DNA of 64,000 nt, taken from positions 6,468,133 to 6,532,132 of the forward strand of contig OX419343.1 of assembly GCA_948470475.1 (NCBI GenBank), in the 5' to 3' direction. How positions within the stretch are numbered: the first letter of the stretch is position 1; each line of letters starts with the position of its first letter. The stretch is from Galaxea fascicularis (taxonomy: Eukaryota > Cnidaria > Anthozoa > Scleractinia > Euphylliidae). The notes beneath the pieces are model-generated. The model ran no database searches. It was given only the letters and a program-made list of their open reading frames with translations, and was not told where the DNA came from. The position numbers were made by a program, and so were the translations under genes. This document shows positions 57,601 to 64,000 of this stretch, piece by piece.

Positions 57601-60600
57601 GTGCGACGGGGAGCAGGGTTGGCGCAGTGGTGAGAGCGCTCGCCTTCCACCAATGTGTCCCGGGTTCGATTCCCGGACTCGGCGTCATAAGTGGGCTGAG
57701 TTTGTTGGTTCTCTATTCTGCTCCGAGAGGTTTTTCTCCGGGCACTCCGGTTTTCCCCTCTCCTCAAAAACCAACATTTGATTTAATTTAGAGTTTATTT
57801 GATTTACAGTCTCCCCAATTAGTAGAGCACTCGCGTTCAGCTGGAACGATTTGAGACTTAAATGAAGTTATTATTATTATATTATTATCATTATTATTAT
57901 ATACTAGTCCCTGCAACAAGTCGCGAGGACCAGTCCTTTCGTGTGAACTAGCCAAATATCTGATCGCAGGGACCAAAATTTTGTCACGGCCTGCGACTAG
58001 TCCCACGAACACGAATTGAGCTGGCGGCTTGGCGGGAGGGACACTCAAGGTAAATAGGTAGGGCGGAGGATTTGACTCTCTTAATAGATTGAATGTTACT
58101 TCATTACGACCGGTGATCCCACAGCCGCTTTTGCGTTCACTGATTTGTAAACCCAGACTATCACTTATAACTTATTACTACTGGTGCGTTATCAGGGTAA
58201 AAGAGAAGAACACAAAGAAATTGAAATAGTGAACCAGTGGAGACTGTGTTTTGCTTTTTACTTTTAAGTGGAAAACACATGATGGAAGAGCCTAAAAATG
58301 TATTGCAGGGTATTTTTAACCGATGAAATTCCTTGTAAGAGCAAGCGGTAATCACCGTTGTCTTCGCATCCTCAGCATTTCTTTAGCAACTTTCAAAATT
58401 CAACATTGAAAAGAGGTAGTGGGAAGGAAAACTTATTATGGTGAGGTACACGGATTGAGAAAGGAGTTTCAGACTCCAAGCGACTTGTTTTCTCGAGTGA
58501 TCGTGTTCGAGATTTGAAGTCCAGTATTGAGTCGTTACCAACTCTCCTTTTTTCTGTCAACTAGATTGTTATCAGACGTTGGCTTTCACGGATCATCTGG
58601 GCCGGTAAAATTCGACAGTTTGGGTAACAGAGTTCCACTTGGTTATGAAATTTGCCAAATAGTGTCCCAAGGGGACCAGGACCCTCCATCTCACATACAG
58701 CAAGACGGCTACTGGCATAATGGAAAATTGTTCTTAACCAAACAAAGCGAAAAGGTTAAGATTCTAATAAACGAGTATCCCCCAAATGTCATGTCTCAAC
58801 CAAAAATACCCGGTGAGCCGTGCAAATCCAACTCCATGCTGTGTGTAAAAATGGTGGACGCTACAAATGGCGTGGAAAGGATCGAGCGCTGCTGTTATGG
58901 TTTTGTCATCGATGTTGTGGGGATCGTAAGCCGCCAAACTGGGTTCGTTCCAGAGTTGCTCTTCACTTTGGATGGACAATATGGCGTCTATGATGATAAG
59001 AACAATACTTGGAATGGGGTGGTATCGGAGCTCCTTAGTGGTAGAGGTGACGTGAGCTTCGATCTATACATCAGCTCACGCCGGGCCACGGTAGTCGAAT
59101 TCACTGAGCCATACATGCCCTCCGGAATTCGCCTTCTGGTGAAGGAAAGCGAACGCGAGGACAATCAAATAGCCTGGCTTTCCTATCTAAGGCCCTTCAC
59201 CCCTCCAGTGTGGCTTACGTTTCTTGGTACTCTGGGGATCATGATTGTCTATTTGTGGGGAATTGATAAGATCAGTCCTGTCAAAGGTTCAGACAAAATC
59301 TTCCATAGAAATACATCATTCAAACTGGACAACGCGGTTTGTTTCGCCCTCGCTTTGGCCTTTGGACGTCCGGCAGACGAGACGAAGCCCACAACGAACG
59401 GTGCTCGTTTTTCTTCGGTAGCATTCGGAATGGCAATGCTAGTATTCGTGTCCACATACTCAGCTAACCTGGCGGCCTTTCTCATCGTCGATGACAAAAC
59501 CACTCCAGTGGAAGACATTTACGACCTTAAGGTATGACATCTATCACTGGAAAACCAGACTAAGGTTTGAAAACAAAAGTGGTCTAAACTTTAGGTTGCT
59601 TCAAACCTTTGCAGGTGTCCCTATAGGTTTGGGGTAAAAACCCCCACAAACTTTATGTCAATAGAAAGGTTAGGAAACGTAAAATTCGATAAAATTTTAT
59701 TCTGTCTGGTTACTCCTTTTGTCTTGTTCAGTCGCTCGTCATTTTAATCTCCCTAACCACTGCAAACAACACATGGCTCTCTGCGGCTTTTCCCTACATC
59801 AAGGTACGACGGAAAGCCTCAAGAATCTGGAACAAAAATTCATCCTCCAAATCAGCACCCTTAATCCCTACGGTATTAACGAACGCTTTTCATTTAACTA
59901 ATGTATTCCTGTTTTTCACGTTGCCATGTTACCACCAATAGAGTAGCTCCTCCTCCACTATATAAACTACACACAACCCATAATTCTTCGATTCGCTCTG
60001 ACGAAGGGCTAACGCTCGAAACGCCAGCTTTTAGAATCACCTGTACGGTGGTCAATTTATATTATCAACTCCGTGGATAAATCCAAATTTTTGTATACAG
60101 TTTCTTTAGAAACTACCCTCTTCACTCCTTTTGTAAGGCGACGGAAGTCGGTAGACGCGAAAAGGCCCACTGACATTCCGTTATCGGGTGTGTGTGGGGG
60201 GGGGGGGGGGGGGGGAAAGTAGCCTGGGAAGGTTCGAAGTACCCTTAAAATACATTCTACTCTGTTCTGTGCGAAAAGTGCATTTTTTCAAAAAAACGTT
60301 TAAGGTTTCTCAGAGAAAGTTAAGAGAAGGCTTGATGTCCTTTATGTACAACATAAACACGCAAGCCGACTCCATTCGCGCCAAACTTTTTACGCGACAC
60401 TTTTATATATATATATATTTTTGTTATTATTGTTATTTTCCTTTTGAGTTTCGTATACCCATAGGACCCGCAAGCAATTTATGTATTTTTTCAAATATTA
60501 TATATTCACTTCACACCTTATACTCTTCACTTTTTAACTTGATAATGGCGTAACGTAGCGCCAAAACGTTTGTTCACTTTTATAAATGTGTTTTAAAAAT

Positions 60601-61983
60601 CTTTTAGCGTTTAATTTTTTAATCAATTCATTTTCAAAATCTCTCCTGTTATGTCAATATTTAGCCTATTTTTTAGCTTTAAAATCGATGAACAATCATT
60701 TAGTTAGAGGTATGAATTACACCATTTCTGTCTAGCTAGCTCTAGATGTTTTAACATTTTTTGGCAGATCGAACGTCCCCCAACTGGATTTAAGTATGGC
60801 ACTATTGAGGGATCCTATATGGCTGATTACTTTAAGAACAGCGAAAATGCCTACTTTCGCCACATCTGGTACCACATGCAAAACAACAATGTAAAAAGCC
60901 TCTCAGAAGGAGTGCAAGCGGCAAGGACAGGGTATGTAAACATAAGGGATGGACCAAAGTGATGGAGGGGGATGTGGGGTGTTTTTCGCTTGCAAGACAA
61001 TTTTTTGTACCATTTGTTTATGCAGGACTTTTTTGTCAGTGGACACCCTCTGCATTTCTCTTCGTTCCTCGTTGCACGAATTGTTTCTTTTTTTTTCCTT
61101 GCATGAATGTTTTTGGCTTTTTTTCCCACCTACCTTCTCCCCCCTCCCCCATCACTTTTCTAGTGGTCCACCACTAAGGGTTTAACCTGAAACAAGTTCT
61201 GTCACTGTGATTGTCTGATCAGCATGATCACCTTTGCATTTAGCTAAGCTATAGAAAGCTATACCAAGCGATGCAAATACCGAATGTTTTTTAAAGTAAG
61301 CACATTAAAGTAGATTTTGAAATGTGGCCAATAAGAAGAAAACTGACTCGTAGCTTTGTTTTGTAAAGCCATTCATTTTGGTCTCATCCCATTAAAGAAT
61401 TTTCTCATCATTTGTGTGCTATTAATTATTATCGAGGAAAGGGGATGTAACACCAGATTGCGCCTTGCATCTTTCTTAGAGTTTAGTTAACTAATTAATT
61501 AAATAACACTCTACAATTCCTTTCGTTTGACTTGCTTGTTCTAGGGACCTTGATGTCTTTATCGCCGATTACGTCGGCCTTGAATATGAGTCGATGAATG
61601 ATCCTTACTGTCAGCTTAAAGTAGTCGGTGATCCTTTTGCAATGTCCGGGGCCTCAGTTGCAGCGAAAAAAGGAAGTCCATATTTTAAAACATTTTCCGA
61701 TGCCCTTCAAAGAGTCAAGGCCGACGGACTAACGGACTTCATCGAGAATTACTGGGTGAAAAAGTTTTCCTGTACAAGAGTTATTCCTCCTGTTCAACTG
61801 AAGCTGGAAGACCTTAGTGGACTCTTTCTTCAGCTAACAATTGCCATAGTTGCTTGCATAGTGGGAACTGTCTGCCACGGAATTTTCCTTTATGTCAGAG
61901 AACAATGGAAACAACACAATCACAATGGCAGAGATGACGAAGAACTTAGATGTAGATTTACGCAAGTAGAAACTCTCGTGTGA
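54641..61983 (+). CDS. NMDA-type ionotropic glutamate receptor, GluN3-like pore, 5 exons
   Basis: Ligand-gated cation channel subunit of the plasma membrane, about 846 residues. Exons 54641-55024, 56866-57452, 58565-59531, 60768-60931, 61545-61983; all introns GT/AG and phases fit. I start at 54641 because it opens a signal peptide (MNVFQKTISTVLIILALNYA); an in-frame Met at 54578 would put 21 polar residues before it. Amino-terminal domain to about 390. CCYGF at 433. S1 includes WNGVVSELLSG and SSRR with the ligand-carboxylate Arg (497). M1 about 536-557. M2 CFALALAFGRP (583-593) resembles GluN3 and lacks the Asn of GluN1/2. M3 STYSANLAAFL, the gating motif. S2 FIADYVGLEYE keeps the binding Asp (709). 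M4 about 794-818, then a short basic/acidic tail. The residue at the usual Thr/Ser before the Arg is Tyr (492). Glycine agonism is inference. Confidence 0.9.
55943..56428. mobile_element. Word-array MITE, word TGATTATAATC, in receptor intron 1
   Basis: Ends AGCCGTGTTCACATTAG and TTAGTGTAAACACGGCT are inverted. The body repeats GATTATAATC / TGATTATGATCG / GATCATAATCA, each largely self-complementary, and a second internal GTTCACATCAA. Flanks CAT/TAT are an imperfect duplication. Confidence 0.7.
56525..56690 (-). mobile_element. tRNA-Leu-like SINE (compact copy)
   Basis: On the minus strand GCAGGATGGCCGAGTGATTT leads directly into AGGGTTCAAATCTCACTCTG and GGCCACTAGCTGGTGTTATT, then TGCCTGGTTCAACTCATTGG. 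Same family as 718-1130. A- and B-like boxes are closer than in a normal tRNA, so part of the head is deleted. Confidence 0.65.
57585..58030. mobile_element. Word-array element CCTGCGACTAGTCCC, split by a SINE
   Basis: TCTAGTCCCTGCGACTAGTG (57587) is followed by a SINE. Beyond it come CTAGTCCCTGCAACAAGTCG, GGACCAGTCC, CGCAGGGACC and CCTGCGACTAGTCCC. The word is repeated in both orientations on the right side of the SINE. Located in receptor intron 2. Confidence 0.55.
57612..57900 (+). mobile_element. tRNA-derived SINE, second copy
   Basis: Same family as 14073-14335: A box TGGCGCAGTGGTGAGAGCG, B box GGTTCGATTCC, body CTCCGAGAGGTTTTTCTCCG, tail TTATTATTATT. The head here is less mutated (CGGGTTCGATTCCCGGACT), suggesting a younger copy. 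Confidence 0.88.
59700..60130 (+). mobile_element. Penelope-like retroelement 3' fragment
   Basis: A frame from 59719 to 59901 (VARHFNLPNHCKQHMALCGF ... EQKFILQISTLNPYGINERF) looks like the C-terminal part of the GIY-YIG endonuclease region of Penelope-like elements, which ends in a similar TLNP-GINE phrase. It is followed by a 3' non-coding region with a hammerhead-like core and CTGTACGGTGG. Reverse transcriptase is absent, so it is a 5'-truncated copy, in receptor intron 3. Confidence 0.7.
59988..60040 (+). ncRNA. Hammerhead-ribozyme-like motif in the Penelope fragment
   Basis: CTGACGA (59998-60004), a short stem II (GGGC-TAAC-GCTC) and GAAA (60018-60021) form the conserved core. Upstream GATTC and GCT can pair with downstream GAATC and AGC as stem I. 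The expected GUC cleavage triplet reads GCC, which should abolish cleavage. Penelope-like elements are known to carry such ribozymes. Confidence 0.55.
60131..60767. other. Remainder of receptor intron 3
   Basis: Holds a G-run of about 23 at 60194-60216 and a TA dinucleotide run near 60405-60420. GATAATGGCGTAACGTAGCG / CCAAAACG near 60541 resembles another retroelement terminal motif, but this was not proved. The 121-codon frame at 60188 is low-complexity and rejected. Confidence 0.45.
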
Positions 61984-62460
61984 AAGACATTGTTACACGA
62001 GCTCTACCGATGTGGTAAAAGGTGACAGACGAGTTTAGTGTTATGCGAGATTTGTTCCTGGTGGGCTGCAGAATGAACAATGCGGGAGACTGAGAAACCA
62101 GATAGCTGGTTTGATGCCAGGAAATATATTTATTAGGCCCAAGTTATACCTCAGGCTTGTTGCACTTGCTTTACGAAAGACCCACTGAAAGCGCAAACAT
62201 TGCAATTAGCGTTTGTGATAGTAATGCCACACATTGGGTCTCGAATTCGGATAGCGCTAAAAAGAGGTAAACATATAGTCAGTTGTTTTGACCAAGTTTT
62301 CCACCATTAAGTCACTTTTACTGACCTTGTTATCAGGTAATTTAATCTTGATAGAATTGTGGTGTCAAGCTGGCTACATTTGGTGCAGACGATTTTGGAG
62401 TCTGGGCAACTGCACACTTACAAATAAAGAGATGTACTGCCCAGATTCCCATTGTTAGGT
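61984..62460. other. 3' flank of the glutamate receptor
   Basis: Presumed 3' UTR. No other gene. A polyadenylation signal could not be assigned with confidence. Confidence 0.4.
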
Positions 62461-62630
62461 ACCTTAAAAGAGGTATTAATACGATGTTAAAGCCAGAACA
62501 AAAACTCTGACGTTTCGGCAATGCTGGTTCCATCAGGGGAAATGCAGTTCCGCTCATGAAGGCAGCATTACCGAAAGGTCGGAGTCTTGTTCCTGACTTG
62601 ACAGCGTTTTAATACCCCTTTTAAGATACC
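62455..62630. repeat. Inverted pair of retroelement-like terminal motifs
   Basis: On the minus strand CCTGATGGAACCAGCATTGC then CGAAACGTCAGAG (62541-62503). On the plus strand CTCATGAAGGCAGCATTACC then GAAAGGTCGGAG (62553-62584). The flanks GGTACCTTAAAAGAGGTATT and AATACCCCTTTTAAGATACC are also inverted. The CTGATG...GAAACGTC order recalls degenerate hammerhead cores. Confidence 0.45.
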
Positions 62631-62725
62631 AACTGCGTACCTACCCCTCCCCTAACCCAACAAGTCAAAATAAGTAAATAAAGTTAGTGTTGATTTTGGG
62701 TTAGGGGACGGGTAGGTACGCAGTT
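62631..62725. repeat. 30-bp inverted repeat
   Basis: AACTGCGTACCTACCCCTCC, then CCTAACCCAA (62631-62660), is complemented by 62696-62725 with about one mismatch. The loop is 35 bases. It directly adjoins the preceding inverted pair. Confidence 0.8.
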
Positions 62726-63242
62726 ACCCTGAGACTGACACTGATCTGTGATTTTAAGTTGATGGCAATAAATTACTCGATGTCCTGTTAATACGTGTTG
62801 TACCGAAGTGAACTGGTTCCAAGCTTTTGACATACTGACGGAACACTCTTTTCATTGATGTACTGATGAATCGGGCCAGAGGAGTACTGGATACCCTCTC
62901 TTCAAGTACATTTTTACTGCGCAGGCACCATTAACATCAGAGACGCTTGTAAAATGCCACCTGTCGAAACGAGCATTTCAAAAGAGATAAACACACTCTT
63001 AAAGTGATGTCTCATGTAAATTAAAAAGACTTCACCGATATTGTCGTCTTAGAAAATGAAATATAAATATAAGTAAAGGTTTGCTTGTCGACTGTCAAAT
63101 CGCATTCTTAATTAGTGAATACAGTTTAAAATGTTTATTACCTGCAGCAGGTCTGCTTCGTGACCATATTTGGAATTCTGCGAGGCACAACAGCCCAATT
63201 CCAAATTTTTGGACCGCAAGAACCGTCGTGTATGGGTATACA
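62726..63242. other. Intergenic, nothing recognised
   Basis: No conserved ORF or repeat seen. Confidence 0.4.
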
Positions 63243-63625
63243 CTCTTTTTTTTTTTTAATAAGAACAAACTTAATAAGAACATTGAGGCTGAAATCGCTA
63301 GAAAAATAAGAACAATTTAAGAACAATCTGAGGCTGAATTTTTTTTTCAACAAACAAACATCAGTCCGCGACGACAGTGTAAAGCTAATGATTTTCTTTA
63401 CAATTATTAAATCCAACTGTTTAATGTTTATCTATGGTTTAGGCACCCTGTAGGTCAGGGTCCCTACAGTGAAGTACTGTAAAGTACGGTATAACCACAT
63501 TTGGGGCCATTAGAGAACACAGAATTCTAAGAACAAAATAAGAACATTTTGAGGCTGAAATGGCCGAAAAAATAAGAACATCGAGCCTGAATTAAATTTT
63601 ACTGGCTCTTATTAAAAAAAAAGAG
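63243..63625. mobile_element. Word-array element, word AATAAGAACATTGAGGCTGA
   Basis: The left CTCTTTTTTTT...AATAAG faces the right CTTATTAAAAAAAAAGAG. AATAAGAACA occurs five or more times and GAGGCTGAA or GAGCCTGAA four times, in direct orientation. Confidence 0.6.
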
Positions 63626-64000
63626 TTTAGTCATTTTCCGTGGAGTTGGCTATCATTGTAGCAGGTTAGAGTGGTTTTACTTAACCCGTGAAACAATTTT
63701 TAATATACATCATGTGATATAGCGTAACAGTCAAACACACACACAAATGAATACAACGGAAATAGTACTGTTGCTGTAAGCGCTTACAATTGCGTTACAG
63801 TTGCGTTACTTTGTTGTTAGTTCCGGTGACATCATTCGCATGTGCGTTGAGCGATAGATCAGATAAATAACTTCGTGTGCTCAGTTTTTATGATCGATAG
63901 CACTCGTGTCCTCGCAGTTCGACTTTTTACCGTTGATTTTGTATCTGTTGTTCACCCCAAGGTCGGGATAGAGGTACGTTAGTATTCAGTAATTTAGTTG
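63626..64000. other. Window edge, no gene seen
   Basis: Includes a short ACAC run near 63737 and GCGTTAC repeats near 63792-63808. The window ends inside non-coding sequence. Confidence 0.35.

Noticed and set aside
60188..60553. 121-codon plus-strand frame
   Set aside because: It starts in a G-run and crosses TA-rich low-complexity intron sequence between receptor exons.
1..64000. CRISPR array, rRNA, bacterial operon features
   Set aside because: Repeats are dispersed words and inverted repeats without regular spacers, and the gene structure is plainly eukaryotic.

Overview
This is a eukaryotic nuclear window, most probably from an anthozoan cnidarian and quite possibly a stony coral. The basis is intron-split genes with GT/AG junctions, a cnidarian-looking DEG/ENaC channel and NMDA-type receptor, long C2H2 zinc-finger exons, tRNA-derived SINEs, Penelope-like fragments and a very dense load of MITE/foldback repeats. 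The species assignment is inference from these families; no database was searched.

Layout. (1) 1-24 kb holds two paralogous C2H2 zinc-finger genes on the minus strand (3389-4831 and 18698-20149). They sit in a segmental duplication whose colinear flanks can be followed by eye from about 3.0 to 16.5 kb (copy A) and 18.0 to 23.7 kb (copy B). The copies differ in length mainly because of insertions: a ~6 kb insertion in copy A (5208-11264), and hairpins, MITEs and SINEs in copy B. (2) 24-34 kb has a third, more divergent zinc-finger gene (25619-26761, minus), then intergenic DNA rich in MITEs. (3) 34.2-43.4 kb is a nine-exon minus-strand DEG/ENaC (ASIC/HyNaC-like) sodium channel. I assembled eight exons with consistent phases; the ninth is tentative. 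(4) 43.5-54.6 kb is mostly non-coding. (5) 54.6-62.0 kb is a five-exon plus-strand ionotropic glutamate receptor of NMDA type. Its pore resembles GluN3, and it has an unusual ligand-pocket residue. (6) 62-64 kb is repeat DNA.

The most unusual feature is not a gene. At least a dozen and a half short non-autonomous elements share one design. Terminal inverted repeats (several close to AGCC-G-GTTCACAC, with 3-bp TAA/TTA target duplications in the clearest cases) enclose a body made almost entirely of one short word repeated in both orientations. The word differs in every element: GCATAA, GTGCCCGAG, TATCCASYGGATA, GACCGGCAGCCGGTC, GGAATTCCTAGG, GGAGCCCTG, CTATTTTAAA, TCGCCCGAAAGTTA and others. 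I describe these as word-array foldback elements. Two Penelope-like terminal regions also carry recognisable hammerhead-ribozyme cores.

The three coding families are functionally unrelated: DNA-binding factors, a ligand- or proton-gated Na+ channel, and a glycine/glutamate-type receptor. The two channel genes would both act in neuronal or neuroepithelial membranes, but nothing in the sequence shows co-regulation.
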